DNA of 64,000 bases from DATESN01 sp035270785 (GCA_035270785.1 DATESN010000025.1:1-64000), one strand, 5' to 3'; positions 16,491 through 25,876 are shown, numbered from the stretch's first letter. Notes: generated by a model not told the origin, from the sequence alone. Numbers and translations: made by a program.

Positions 16491-17591
16491 ATGAAAAAAC
16501 TTGTTCAACCTTTATTAAGTTGGTATGATAATCACGCAAGGGTTTTGCCCTGGCGTGAAGAACCGACGCCCTATCGAGTGTGGGTTTCTGAAATTATGCT
16601 TCAACAAACGAGAGTGGAAGCAGTAAAACCTTACTTTGAAAGGTTTATAAAAGCTTTGCCTACAGTGGAGGAATTATCTAATATTTCAGAAGATGAACTT
16701 TTAAAGTTGTGGGAGGGGCTTGGATACTACAATCGTGCCAGAAACTTACAAAAAGCCGCTAAGAAAATAATGACAGAATACAATGGTTGTGTGCCTGATG
16801 AATATGACGATCTTTTAAAACTTCCAGGGATTGGAAGCTATACGGCTGGCGCGGTATCGTCAATTGCTTTTGGAAAGGGACATGCTGCAGTGGATGGTAA
16901 TGTATTGCGTGTTTTTGCCAGGGTAAATGCAGATGATAGTAATGTTTTAAACTCTCTAGTAAAAAAGTCATTAGAAAAAAGAATAGAAGAAATTATTCCA
17001 TTAGATAGAGCTGGCGCATTTAATCAAGCACTCATGGAACTTGGTGCAATGATATGTGTGCCTAATGGAACGCCCAAATGTGTGGAGTGTCCTTGGCAAG
17101 CATTCTGTATTGCAAAAGAACAAGGGAATATCCTTGATTATCCTAAAAAGATTAGTAAAAAAGCAAGAACCATAGAAGAAAAGACAATCCTAATTATTAG
17201 AGATGAAAACAAAACTGCCATTCGAAAACGCCCGAACAAGGGTCTTTTAGCAGGAATGTATGAATTTCCTACACTAGAGGGAATAAAAAATACGAAAGCG
17301 GTAATTGCTTATGTAAAGCAATTGGGATTAGAACCTATAAGAGTACAGAAATTGAATGCTTCCAAACATATATTTAGCCACAAAGAATGGCATATGATAG
17401 GGTATTCTATCAGAGTAGATGAATTGCAAGAAAAATCATTTGAGCACGAAAAAAATCATTTTCTATTTGTAGATCCAAAGGAAACAGAAGATAAGTATCC
17501 CATACCTTCAGCCTTTTTAGCATATACAAATTATTTGAATATTAAATTAGGGAATACAAAGTTTCGCGAAAAGGAGATTGATGAAAAATGA
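16491..17591 (+). CDS. mutY: A/G-specific adenine glycosylase MutY
   Basis: 366 residues. It has the MutY start (PWREEPTPYRVWVSEIMLQQ, catalytic Glu), the helix-hairpin-helix (LPGIGSYTAGAVSSIAFG) and the catalytic Asp region (VDGNVLRVFARV). The 4Fe-4S loop is CVPNGTPKCVECPWQAFC, with the C-x6-C-x2-C-x5-C spacing complete. A C-terminal NUDIX-like domain recognises 8-oxoG. It removes adenine mispaired with 8-oxoguanine. The end overlaps the next gene by 4 bases (ATGA at 17588-17591), so the two are co-translated. Confidence 0.95.
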   Translation: MKKLVQPLLSWYDNHARVLPWREEPTPYRVWVSEIMLQQTRVEAVKPYFERFIKALPTVEELSNISEDELLKLWEGLGYYNRARNLQKAAKKIMTEYNGCVPDEYDDLLKLPGIGSYTAGAVSSIAFGKGHAAVDGNVLRVFARVNADDSNVLNSLVKKSLEKRIEEIIPLDRAGAFNQALMELGAMICVPNGTPKCVECPWQAFCIAKEQGNILDYPKKISKKARTIEEKTILIIRDENKTAIRKRPNKGLLAGMYEFPTLEGIKNTKAVIAYVKQLGLEPIRVQKLNASKHIFSHKEWHMIGYSIRVDELQEKSFEHEKNHFLFVDPKETEDKYPIPSAFLAYTNYLNIKLGNTKFREKEIDEK

Positions 17592-18610
17592 AATTGTTGA
17601 CGGTTACCGTACCTTGCTATAATTCTGCAGAGTATATGAAAAAATGTATTGACTCTTTATTAGTAGGCGGAGAAGATGTTGAAATCATTATAGTTAATGA
17701 TGGCTCAATAGACGAAACACAGAAAATAGGCGAAGAATATGTTGCAAATTATCCATCTATTGTAAGACTAATAAATAAAGAAAATGGTGGACATGGTTCA
17801 GCAGTTAACGTAGGGATAGAGAATGCAAAAGGGGTTTATCTTAAAATTGTTGATAGTGACGATTGGGTGAAGGAAAGTGCATTTTTAGCTATTTTAGAAA
17901 AGTTAAGCGATCTTGTAGGTGGAGAAAAAGTTATTGATATGTTTGTAAGTAACTTTGTATATGAAAAAGTAGGTGAAAAAAGACATAAAGTAATGTCTTA
18001 CCGTCATGCACTACCTGTAGATGAGGTTTTTTCTTGGAACGAAGTGAAACATTTCAACAAGGGTCAATATATTTTAATGCATTCTGTTATTTTCCGTACT
18101 AAATTGCTAAGAGACTGTGGATTAAAATTGCCGGAGCATACTTTTTATGTAGACAATTTATATGTTTTTCAGCCACTTCCATCTGTTAAAAATATGTATT
18201 ATTTAGATGTAAATTTTTATCGTTATTTTATTGGAAGAGATGATCAATCCGTGAATGAGTCAGTTATGATTGGAAGAATTGATCAGCAAATCAAAGTAAA
18301 CAAACTTATGATTGATTTTTTTGCTCAAAAGAATCCAAAGTTTATGAATAAAAAAATAAGAAATTATATGTTCAATTATTTAATTATAGTAACAACGGTT
18401 TCCTCAATTATGTTAATTCGTTCAGGAACTGAGGAAAATTTAGAAAAGAAAAAAGAGCTTTGGGAGTATATTAAAAACAAAGATAAATATATTTACTCTA
18501 AACTCCGTTATTGTATACTAGGTGGCTCTATGAATTTGCCAGGCCGTGGAGGACGAAAAATATCGGTAGAAGGATATAAGATTTGTCAAAAGATTTATAA
18601 ATTCAATTAA
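17588..18610 (+). CDS. Family 2 glycosyltransferase
   Basis: 340 residues with a GT-A fold N terminus (KLLTVTVPCYNSAEYMKKCI, EIIIVNDGSIDETQKI, KIVDSDDWV, where DSDD is the metal-binding DxD-type motif). The C-terminal half is helical (YFIGRDDQSVNESVM, KIRNYMFNYL), as in GT2 enzymes that add sugars to wall or surface polysaccharides. The substrate cannot be told. Translationally coupled to mutY, a functionally unrelated neighbour. A very strong terminator follows. Confidence 0.88.
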   Translation: MKLLTVTVPCYNSAEYMKKCIDSLLVGGEDVEIIIVNDGSIDETQKIGEEYVANYPSIVRLINKENGGHGSAVNVGIENAKGVYLKIVDSDDWVKESAFLAILEKLSDLVGGEKVIDMFVSNFVYEKVGEKRHKVMSYRHALPVDEVFSWNEVKHFNKGQYILMHSVIFRTKLLRDCGLKLPEHTFYVDNLYVFQPLPSVKNMYYLDVNFYRYFIGRDDQSVNESVMIGRIDQQIKVNKLMIDFFAQKNPKFMNKKIRNYMFNYLIIVTTVSSIMLIRSGTEENLEKKKELWEYIKNKDKYIYSKLRYCILGGSMNLPGRGGRKISVEGYKICQKIYKFN

Positions 18611-18650
18611 TTTTTGAAATAAAATATATATAATACAAATAAAATCTTAG

Positions 18651-18686
18651 GCCGAAGTTTGATATAAAAGTCAAACTTCGGCTTTT
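18651..18686 (+). terminator. Rho-independent terminator
   Basis: A perfect 12-bp GC-rich stem (18651-18662 with 18671-18682) with an 8-base loop and a T run ends the mutY-glycosyltransferase transcript. Confidence 0.9.
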
Positions 18687-18864
18687 AACTTGTATTTCTC
18701 CTGGCAATAAATAGTTAACATTGGATTATCCCTTAATTGTTGATGGAAGTATATGGAGAATGATAGCAAAAGTAATAAATAAAGGAAATATTACCAAATA
18801 ATTAGTTAAATCACATATTATTCCATATACTAATACAATATAACAAGAAAAATCAAATAATGTA

Positions 18865-19187
18865 TTGACAATTAGACAAGATTAACTTATAATCAACATA
18901 TAAACAAAAGAAATTCATTTAGAAAATTCAAATGAAAGAGAGGTACGAACTGAGAAAGACTGAAAAGTAAAAATACAAAAGATGGTAATACAAAAGATGG
19001 TAATACAAAAGAGTTGTTTAAGTACATGAGAAGTTTTTTAAAAGACAGATGATAAAAGTAGATGTATTACATCGAAGAAGTACGAAAGATAAAATAATTA
19101 ACGGAGGTATGGTCCAGTGATTACGGAAGATAGTATATTTTAGAAGAGAGCATTGATGAAGTAGATATCGGTGCTCTCTTTTAATAT
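18865..19187 (+). ncRNA. Orphan transcription unit, possible small RNA or small-peptide mRNA
   Basis: A fully consensus promoter (TTGACA 18865-18870, 17 bases, TATAAT 18888-18893) and a terminator (9-bp stem 19144-19152 with 19172-19180 plus T run) bracket about 290 bases without a long ORF. Inside are a 15-base tandem repeat (AATACAAAAGATGGT at 18972 and 18987, partial at 19002) and tiny frames linked by overlapping start-stop codons. Those are 8 codons (MRSFLKDR), 23 codons (from MIKVDVLHRR) and 8 codons (from GTG, ITEDSIF). An AACGGAGG site lies before the last. It may be a small RNA, a peptide operon or a decayed gene. The remaining parts of 18687-18864 and 19188-19303 hold nothing I can support. 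Confidence 0.4.
18972..19012 (+). repeat. 15-bp tandem repeat
   Basis: AATACAAAAGATGGT is repeated exactly at 18972-18986 and 18987-19001, with an 11-base partial third copy to 19012. It lies within the orphan transcription unit. The period of five codons would keep a reading frame, but no long frame uses it. Confidence 0.7.
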
Positions 19188-19303
19188 GTAAAATTATAGA
19201 AGTCCTAATTAATAGATATTTGTATGGAAATCTCACTAGTAATAAGGTATGATAGAGATTGAATGAGTGGCGCAAGTAGATTGGACAAAGAGGTAGATGT
19301 AGA

Positions 19304-20632
19304 ATGAAAGATGAAAATCGTATGTTAGATTTGTCAAGAAGACAATATAGAAGAAAAAGAAGGATACGGAATCAAGTTATATCCTATATATCTTTATTAG
19401 TTATAATGGTGGGACTTGTGGGTGTTGGATTTTTAGGAAATAACTATGTTGCAAAAAAAGCAATGGAGAAAAATACAATACCAGCAGAAAACATAGTAGA
19501 AGATGTGGTAGAACCACCGGTGGTTTCGGAACCAGAAATTGTAGAAGAAGTTGACGAACAGGAGCAGATGTTGATGGAACTAGTGGATTCCTATTTGTCA
19601 CAGATGACTCTGGAAGAAAAGGTAGCAGGATTGTTCATGGTGACTCCTGAGTCAATTACAGGGGTTGATAAAGCTGTTATCGCAGGAAAAGGAACGCAAG
19701 AGGCATTAAATACCTATGCAGTTGGTGGGATTATTTATTTTTCCAAGAATATTCAATCAGTAGATCAGTTTAAGAAAATGGTAACAAACACAAAAGACTT
19801 TAGTAAATATCCTATTTTTTTAGGGATTGATGAAGAAGGTGGTTCCGTTAGCCGGATTGCTAATAGCTCTATTTCAGTAACAAAAGTAGCGGAGCCAGTA
19901 GAAATTGGTGCAACACAAGATGATAATGAAGCGTATGAAGCATATTCAACAATAGGTAGCTATTTGAAGGAATATAATCTTAATGTTGATTTTGCACCAG
20001 TTGCAGATATTGCTACAACGAATAATGAAATGTTTAAAAAACGTGCTTTTGGATCAGATGCTACGTTAGTATCAACAATGATTGTAGCAAGTATGAATGG
20101 ACTTCATGAACAAGGCATTAATGCATGTCTAAAACATTTTCCAGGACATGGAAGCACAGAAGGGGATTCTCATGAAGGAATATCTATTACAAATAGAACA
20201 ATAGATGAAATGAGAAGTAATGAGTTTTTACCATTTACTGCGGGAATTTCAGCAGGTGCTAATTTTGTAATGGTAGGTCAAATTTCAGCACCAAATGTGA
20301 TAGGAGATAATAGTCCTGCATCTTTATCCTATACAATGATTACAAATGTTTTAAGAAACGAATTGGGATTCCAAGGAATTGTTATTACGGATTCCATGAG
20401 TATGGCTGCTATTACTGATTATTACACTTCAAAAGAAGCCTCTATTAAGGCAATTAATGCTGGGGCTGATATGATATTAATGCCAGAGAATTTTAAAGAA
20501 GCCTATCAAGGTTTGTTAGATGCAGTAAAGGACGGAACGATTACAGAAGAAAGAATAAACGAGTCTATTCGTAGAATTTATAGAGTGAAATGTGAAAGTG
20601 AAATGGTGCTTACTATTGAACCCATCGAATAA
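19304..20632 (+). CDS. Membrane-anchored GH3 beta-N-acetylhexosaminidase (NagZ-like)
   Basis: 442 residues. An N-terminal Arg-rich stretch and a membrane segment (VISYISLLVIMVGLVGVGFL) anchor an extracytoplasmic domain behind a Glu/Val/Pro-rich linker. The GH3 N-terminal domain has FLGIDEEGGSVSRI, the NagZ signature KHFPGHGSTEGDSHEGI (catalytic His/Asp dyad) and the nucleophile region ITDSMSMAAI. It should cleave N-acetylglucosamine from cell-wall fragments outside the membrane, as Gram-positive NagZ does. It has the single catalytic GH3 domain only. AGAGGTAG before the ATG is the likely ribosome binding site. Confidence 0.9.
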   Translation: MKDENRMLDLSRRQYRRKRRIRNQVISYISLLVIMVGLVGVGFLGNNYVAKKAMEKNTIPAENIVEDVVEPPVVSEPEIVEEVDEQEQMLMELVDSYLSQMTLEEKVAGLFMVTPESITGVDKAVIAGKGTQEALNTYAVGGIIYFSKNIQSVDQFKKMVTNTKDFSKYPIFLGIDEEGGSVSRIANSSISVTKVAEPVEIGATQDDNEAYEAYSTIGSYLKEYNLNVDFAPVADIATTNNEMFKKRAFGSDATLVSTMIVASMNGLHEQGINACLKHFPGHGSTEGDSHEGISITNRTIDEMRSNEFLPFTAGISAGANFVMVGQISAPNVIGDNSPASLSYTMITNVLRNELGFQGIVITDSMSMAAITDYYTSKEASIKAINAGADMILMPENFKEAYQGLLDAVKDGTITEERINESIRRIYRVKCESEMVLTIEPIE

Positions 20633-20675
20633 TTAATATGGAATCATAAATTGATAAAAAGATCATTAATCAGCA

Positions 20676-20704
20676 TTGACAAAGCACGAAAGCTATAGTA
20701 TATT
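20676..20704 (+). promoter_or_regulatory. tRNA-Gly promoter
   Basis: A perfect TTGACA (20676-20681), a 17-base spacer and TATATT (20699-20704) lie 33 bases before the tRNA. Confidence 0.75.
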
Positions 20705-20737
20705 TGTTATTGCCTGCTAAACAGTGGGCAATAAGAT

Positions 20738-20809
20738 GCGCGAGTGGCTCAGTGGTAGAGCACGTCCTTGCCAAGGACGGGGTCGCGGGTTCGAACCCCG
20801 TCTCGCGCT
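20738..20809 (+). tRNA. tRNA-Gly (anticodon GCC)
   Basis: Acceptor arms GCGCGAG (20738-20744) and CTCGCGC (20802-20808) pair perfectly. The anticodon arm CGTCC-TTGCCAA-GGACG places GCC at 20770-20772. The T arm has the standard GTTCGAACC. The 3' CCA is not encoded and must be added. It is a stand-alone gene with its own promoter and terminator. Confidence 0.97.
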
Positions 20810-20814
20810 TATAG

Positions 20815-20857
20815 AAAATCTCTGAATTCTTTTGGATAAAAGGGTTGAGGGATTTTT
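20815..20857 (+). terminator. Terminator after tRNA-Gly
   Basis: AAAATCTCT (20815-20823) pairs with AGGGATTTT (20848-20856) with one wobble pair, followed by T residues. The loop is long. Confidence 0.55.
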
Positions 20858-20911
20858 ATTTAGATTTATGAGTTATCCATTGACTATGAAAAGAAGTTGA
20901 GGAATAGAAGA

Positions 20912-21850
20912 ATGATTTGTGAAAAGACTTATTTATCGGAGGACAAGAAAGTATATTTTAGTTCTTATTTAATCGAAAACTCTATTGAATTGAAACAAGG
21001 TGTATTAAGACCGGCTATTGTTATTTGTCCTGGGGGAGGTTATTCTTTTACATCTGATAGGGAGGCAGAACCAATTGCCCTAGCATTTGCTGCAAAGGGT
21101 TATCAAACCTTTGTCCTTCGTTATTCCGTAGGAGAACCAGCCAAATTCCCAAAACCTTTGCAGGAACTAGCACAAACAGTTTCCTACATTAGAATGCATA
21201 GTAAAGAGTGGTTTATAGATACTGACAAAATAATTGTTACGGGATTCTCTGCAGGGGCTCATTTAGCAGCTTCATTGGGGGTGTTTTGGAATAATAAGGA
21301 GATATTACCTGACTATGGTGAGGATTTTAGCATTATTAAACCTAATGGGTTGATACTTGGTTATCCAGTACTTGACTTGGCAAGTTCAACGAAACGATTG
21401 GATATTGGAATTCAAGGTCAACCAGAATTTGATATGATTGATTTTGGTCAGATTCATCCAAATATAAAGCGGGAAGATATTTTTGTTCGCGAAAATGGAA
21501 AAACGTATATAGATTTTGAAGTTGCCATGAATGCTTATATTTTTGGAGGGTATTATTCGAAAAACGAGGAAGAGTTTTATAGTTTGCAAAACCAAGTATC
21601 GGAATATACACCACCAACTTTTATATGGCATACCTCCCAGGATGATTTGATTCTTCCAAGTAACTCACTGAAGTTTGCCAGTGCACTTAATTCTAATCAC
21701 ATTCCATATGAATTACATATATTTGGTAAAGGCGGACATGGTCTAGCATTAGCAAATGAAATTACAGCTAATAATGAGTGGGAAATAAATCCACAATGTG
21801 AAACATGGTTTGCAATGGCACTAACATGGTTAAAGAGTTTATTTCAATAA
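20912..21850 (+). CDS. Alpha/beta hydrolase, esterase-like
   Basis: About 312 residues. It shows an oxyanion-hole-like motif (AIVICPGGGYSFTSDREAEP), the nucleophile elbow GFSAGAHLAAS and a late Asp (TSQDDLILPSN). The catalytic His is in GKGGHGLALA. This is the layout of acetyl-esterase or xylan-esterase-like hydrolases (BD-FAE/Aes type). There is no signal peptide, so it is cytoplasmic and may de-acylate imported sugars. ATG 20912 is preferred over TTG 20897, because the GAGG at 20899-20902 is then correctly spaced. It is monocistronic with a strong terminator. Confidence 0.8.
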   Translation: MICEKTYLSEDKKVYFSSYLIENSIELKQGVLRPAIVICPGGGYSFTSDREAEPIALAFAAKGYQTFVLRYSVGEPAKFPKPLQELAQTVSYIRMHSKEWFIDTDKIIVTGFSAGAHLAASLGVFWNNKEILPDYGEDFSIIKPNGLILGYPVLDLASSTKRLDIGIQGQPEFDMIDFGQIHPNIKREDIFVRENGKTYIDFEVAMNAYIFGGYYSKNEEEFYSLQNQVSEYTPPTFIWHTSQDDLILPSNSLKFASALNSNHIPYELHIFGKGGHGLALANEITANNEWEINPQCETWFAMALTWLKSLFQ

Positions 21851-21868
21851 ATAGATTATAGTTTGCTG

Positions 21869-21915
21869 AAAATAACCTAGTAATACTTAAGTTAAGTATT
21901 ACTAGGTTATTTTTT
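21869..21915 (+). terminator. Strong long-stem terminator
   Basis: An almost perfect 22-bp inverted repeat (21869-21890 with 21892-21913), centred on TTAAGTTAA, runs into a T tract. It could also work on the minus strand. Confidence 0.85.
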
Positions 21916-21963
21916 AATGGATTGTAGGATTTATTTTACAATAATAAGTCATACTAATAAAGA

Positions 21964-22018
21964 TTTTACATGGATTTTACATAAAAACAAGACAAACCTT
22001 ACGTGAATTTGATATAAT
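21964..22018 (+). promoter_or_regulatory. PhoP-type box and promoter of the phosphate transporter
   Basis: TTTTACAT is repeated with an 11-base period (21964-21971, 21975-21982), giving TTTACA-N5-TTTACA as in Bacillus PhoP boxes. A TATAAT (22013-22018) follows, with only a weak -35 (AAGACA, 21989-21994), as expected for an activator-dependent promoter. The gene set downstream (phosphate transporter, PhoP/PhoR-like pair) fits phosphate control. Confidence 0.6.
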
Positions 22019-22078
22019 AACGTGTAATTTTATTTAGTTTATACAAATGTGAAGATTCTTTATTGGAGGAAATGAAAG

Positions 22079-23734
22079 ATGACATTAGATGATCTTGGGA
22101 TGATCTTTAAATTTATTGGTGGACTTGGGATGTTTTTATATGGTATGCATATTATGGCAGACGGTTTGCAAAAATCGGCTGGTGGTAGATTGAAAAAGCT
22201 AATGAGCTTTTTAACGAAAAACCGATTTATTGCAGTGCTAGTTGGTACTGGTATTACTGCAATTATTCAAAGCAGTTCCGCAACAACAGTTATGGTAGTT
22301 GGATTTGTAAATGCAGGAATGCTTTCTTTAACGCAGGCGGTAGGTGTTATTATGGGTGCCAATATAGGGACCACAGTAACCGCTTGGATTATTTCATTAA
22401 GTGAATTTGGAAGTTTCCTTAAACCAGAGTTCTATGCACCCGTTTTAGTTGGTATAGGCGCATTTAATTTATTATTTGCAAAATCAGAAAAGAAAAATAA
22501 AATTGGAGAAATATTAATTGGTGTTGGTGTATTATTTATTGGTCTTTCTTTTATGTCTGATGCAATTAAGCCATATAGTGGTTCAACAGTTTTTTTTGAT
22601 GTCTTTGCTACATTAGGAAGAAATCCAGTGTTAGCTATTTTAGCTGGTGCCGTTGTTACTGGTATCTTACAAAGTTCTTCCGCTTCCGTAGGTATTTTAC
22701 AGACGCTTGCATTAAATGGTGTTGTTAATTGGCGTTCTGCTGTTTTTATTACATTGGGACAAAATATTGGAACCTGTGTTACGGCATTGCTTTCTAGTGC
22801 GGGTGCAAGCAAAAACGGAAAAAGAGCATCTGTAATTCATTTATTATTTAATCTCATAGGTGCTATCATTTTTGGGCTCATCATGTATTTCCTATTTTTA
22901 TTTAATGATAGTTGGGCATCAAGTTCTATCAATAGCGTGGAGATATCTATTTTCCATACGATATTCAATATTTCAAATACGATTATTTTATTCCCATTTG
23001 CATCAAGGCTTGTCAAGTTGTCTGAAATAATTATTAAGGATAAAGTGGGTGAAGTAGAAGCAGAAACAGTTGTTACCGAAGTGGTTCGAAGATTGGATAG
23101 AAGAATTCTTGCAAACCCATCATTCGCACTGGAGGCTGCTAAAAAAGAAGTAGGATTTATGAGTAAATTAACCTTAAAAAACATAAATGTATCCGTTGAA
23201 GCAGTGGAAACGCTTAATAAAGGTAAAATAAAAGAAGTATATGCCACGGAAGCGGATATTAATCAATTAGAAAGAATACTAACAACGTTTTTAGTTGAAG
23301 TGGATAATTTGTCACTTACAGAAGAGCAGCATCTTTTAGTGAAAAATTTATTCTATACCATTAGTGATATTGAAAGAATGGGTGATCATAGTGAAAATAT
23401 TGCAGAAATTGCTGAAATAATGCGCAAGGATGGAATAGTATTTTCTAAAAAAGGAATCAAGGATATTAATGTTATTTCTATTGAAACCATGGAAGCTGTA
23501 TCCATGGCCATTGAAGCAAGAGAAAAAGATGATAAAAAGATTGCAGGTTTAGTAGGAGAATGTGAAAATAGAGTAGATGAATTAGAAGAAGAGTTTCGTG
23601 AAAAGCATATTCAGCGTCTTTCAAAGGGAAAATGTGCACCAGAAAGTGGTGTTCTATTCTTAGAAATGTTAAGCAATCTAGAACGTATTTCGGATCATGC
23701 AAATAATATAGCAGGATATATTATGCTAGAGTAA
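22079..23734 (+). CDS. Na+/phosphate cotransporter with PhoU domain
   Basis: 551 residues. The membrane part contains two inverted NptA/PNaS repeats, each with the QSSSA motif (TAIIQSSSATTVMVVG and TGILQSSSASVGIL) and ANIGTTVTAW/QNIGTCVTAL. A C-terminal PhoU-like helical domain follows (from about residue 350, with SDIERMGDHSENIAEIAEIM and LERISDHANNIAGYI). It is expected to take up phosphate with sodium, the PhoU part regulating flux or signalling. It precedes the response regulator by 39 bases with no terminator, so all three genes may share the Pho-type promoter. TGGAGGA supports the start. Confidence 0.93.
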   Translation: MTLDDLGMIFKFIGGLGMFLYGMHIMADGLQKSAGGRLKKLMSFLTKNRFIAVLVGTGITAIIQSSSATTVMVVGFVNAGMLSLTQAVGVIMGANIGTTVTAWIISLSEFGSFLKPEFYAPVLVGIGAFNLLFAKSEKKNKIGEILIGVGVLFIGLSFMSDAIKPYSGSTVFFDVFATLGRNPVLAILAGAVVTGILQSSSASVGILQTLALNGVVNWRSAVFITLGQNIGTCVTALLSSAGASKNGKRASVIHLLFNLIGAIIFGLIMYFLFLFNDSWASSSINSVEISIFHTIFNISNTIILFPFASRLVKLSEIIIKDKVGEVEAETVVTEVVRRLDRRILANPSFALEAAKKEVGFMSKLTLKNINVSVEAVETLNKGKIKEVYATEADINQLERILTTFLVEVDNLSLTEEQHLLVKNLFYTISDIERMGDHSENIAEIAEIMRKDGIVFSKKGIKDINVISIETMEAVSMAIEAREKDDKKIAGLVGECENRVDELEEEFREKHIQRLSKGKCAPESGVLFLEMLSNLERISDHANNIAGYIMLE

Positions 23735-23773
23735 CTATAATTCCTAATAATAAGGGATGAATGGAGTTTACGT

Positions 23774-24478
23774 ATGCAAAAGATATTTGTGATAGAGGAT
23801 GATGAAAATATTCGTAATTTGGTAAAAATTGCCCTAGAGGGCTATGGATATAACGTGCATACATTTGAAGCGGCGGAACCAGCGATTGCTTGTATAGAAT
23901 TGGAAAGACCGGATTTAGCCGTTTTTGATTTAATGCTTCCTGGCATGGATGGATTGGAAGCTATTAGAAAGATTCGTAATAAAGAATTAGTGAAAGAGAC
24001 TCCGGTTATCATTCTTACTGCAAAGGACAAAGAATATGATAAGGTTGTAGGATTAGATGGAGGGGCAGATGATTATATTACAAAACCTTTTGGTGTATTA
24101 GAATTAGCTGCAAGAATTCGTTCACTACTTCGTAGATCTATGGAACCAAATATGGACTCAAATGTTGAATGGCAGGAATATGCGCATTTATCACTTAACC
24201 TTCAAACGCGTGAAGTCTATGTGGATAAAGAGCTAGTGCTGTTGACTTATAAGGAATATGAGTTACTTGTATATTTGATTCAACACAAATCACGAGTGGT
24301 TACAAGGGAAGAGTTATTAGATAGGTTATGGGACTATAATTCTGATATAGAGACAAGAACACTAGATATTCATATTGGAACATTGCGACAGAAATTAGGA
24401 GAAGAAGTGAGTTCTTACATTAAAACAATGAGAAGTGTAGGTTATCGTTTTATTATAATAGATGGAGGGAGTTTATAA
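23774..24478 (+). CDS. PhoB/PhoP-like response regulator
   Basis: 234 residues, OmpR/PhoB family. The receiver domain has acidic EDDE at 8-11, the phosphorylated Asp at about 52 (FDLMLPGMDG), and the Thr and Lys of LTAKD and YITKPFG. The C-terminal winged helix has ELLVYLIQHKSRVVTREELL and the closing RSVGYRFI. With the adjacent kinase it should regulate phosphate genes, including the transporter upstream. Three bases separate it from the kinase gene. Confidence 0.93.
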   Translation: MQKIFVIEDDENIRNLVKIALEGYGYNVHTFEAAEPAIACIELERPDLAVFDLMLPGMDGLEAIRKIRNKELVKETPVIILTAKDKEYDKVVGLDGGADDYITKPFGVLELAARIRSLLRRSMEPNMDSNVEWQEYAHLSLNLQTREVYVDKELVLLTYKEYELLVYLIQHKSRVVTREELLDRLWDYNSDIETRTLDIHIGTLRQKLGEEVSSYIKTMRSVGYRFIIIDGGSL

Positions 24479-24481
24479 CAG

Positions 24482-25876
24482 ATGAAGAGAGCAATCCTAA
24501 TGCGATTCATAGGCATCTTACTTTTAGCGCTAGCAATAAGTAGCGCTATTTCTTATTATTTTGTAGGAAAGAAAATGTTGGAAAATAATATTACAAATAT
24601 GATTGATACGATTCAGGTAGTGGATTATTCATTGAATAATGCGGATGATTTGCAGGGGGAACTAAGAAGATTACATAAGAATACATTAGCTGATAATGCA
24701 AGGATTACGATTATTGGTATAGATGGAACTGTACTAGCGGATACAACAAAAGACATCAGTACTTTTGAAAATCATAATTCCAGAAAAGAAGTTTTGATTG
24801 CACGAAGAGATGGAAGTGGATACTCAACAAGATATTCCGATACGCTAAAGGAGAATATGTTGTATGTTGCTTTCATGTCAAAAAGTTCAGATTATGTAAT
24901 TCGAATGGCAGTGCCTTATACTGGAATATTTGATTATATGAAGATACTTTTCCCTATGCTATTGCTAGGTGTTTCTATTGCAGGGTTGATCGCAATTGTA
25001 ATAGCGGTGAGATTTGCTGGAACCATAACGCAGCCGTTAAATGAAATTTCCATGGAACTTATAAAGGTCAATGGAAATAACTTGGATGTTAATTTCAAAC
25101 AATATCAATATGAAGAATTAAATATAATATCAGATTCCACAACAAAATTATATCAAGAAGTTCGAGAACATTTAGAAAAAATTGAATTCGAAAAGAAAGT
25201 ACGGCAAGAGTTTTTTTCAAATGCATCCCATGAATTAAAAACACCGATTACTTCCATAAAGGGGTATGCAGAATTATTGGATCAAGGGTTTGTAAAAGAT
25301 GAAGCTACAAGAAGAGATTTTATTGAACGTATATTAAAAGAAACAGACAATATGACAAATCTCATCAATGATATTTTGATGATTTCAAGACTTGAAACAA
25401 AGGAAGCACATGTGACATTATCGATGGTTTGTATCAATCCACTAGTAGATGAAATATTTGAATCACTAGAACCAATCGCAGCAGAATATCAAATTTCTTT
25501 GGAAAAAGAATGTGAGTCAATTACAATTGAAATGGGTGCAAAACAACTACGAGAATTATTAATGAATTTAATTTATAATGGAATTATGTATAATCATCCG
25601 GGGGGTAAAGTGGAAGTTTGTATCTTTCAGGAAAAAGAGAATTTGGTTATAAAGGTGTCAGATGATGGAATGGGTATTTCACCAGAGGTACAAGAGCGAG
25701 TGTTCCAAAGATTTTACCGAGTAGACAAAGGACGTAGTAAGAAAATGGGAGGTACAGGACTAGGTTTATCTATTGTGAAACACATTGTTGAATTTTACAA
25801 TGGTTCTATTACGTTAGATAGTCAAATAGGAAAAGGGAGTACATTTTTAGTATGTATTCCCTTGAAGAGAGGATGA
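24482..25876 (+). CDS. PhoR-like sensor histidine kinase
   Basis: 464 residues. It has two membrane segments (about 8-27 and 155-178) around an extracellular PAS-like sensor, then HAMP. The H box is FFSNASHELKTPITS with His at about 250, the N box is NLIYNGIMYN, and the G boxes are VSDDGMGIS and GGTGLGLSI. It is the cognate kinase of the regulator just upstream. Its phosphate-sensing role is inferred from the transporter-PhoU neighbour and PhoP-type box. It ends 17 bases before the convergent ABC exporter gene. Confidence 0.93.
   Translation: MKRAILMRFIGILLLALAISSAISYYFVGKKMLENNITNMIDTIQVVDYSLNNADDLQGELRRLHKNTLADNARITIIGIDGTVLADTTKDISTFENHNSRKEVLIARRDGSGYSTRYSDTLKENMLYVAFMSKSSDYVIRMAVPYTGIFDYMKILFPMLLLGVSIAGLIAIVIAVRFAGTITQPLNEISMELIKVNGNNLDVNFKQYQYEELNIISDSTTKLYQEVREHLEKIEFEKKVRQEFFSNASHELKTPITSIKGYAELLDQGFVKDEATRRDFIERILKETDNMTNLINDILMISRLETKEAHVTLSMVCINPLVDEIFESLEPIAAEYQISLEKECESITIEMGAKQLRELLMNLIYNGIMYNHPGGKVEVCIFQEKENLVIKVSDDGMGISPEVQERVFQRFYRVDKGRSKKMGGTGLGLSIVKHIVEFYNGSITLDSQIGKGSTFLVCIPLKRG

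Noticed and set aside
18972..19012. Tandem 15-base repeat considered as a CRISPR-like array
   Set aside because: The units abut with no spacers and there are fewer than three full copies.
22432..23247. Long minus-strand frames opposite the phosphate transporter gene
   Set aside because: Shadow frames of a well-supported gene, with no ribosome binding site or recognisable motifs.
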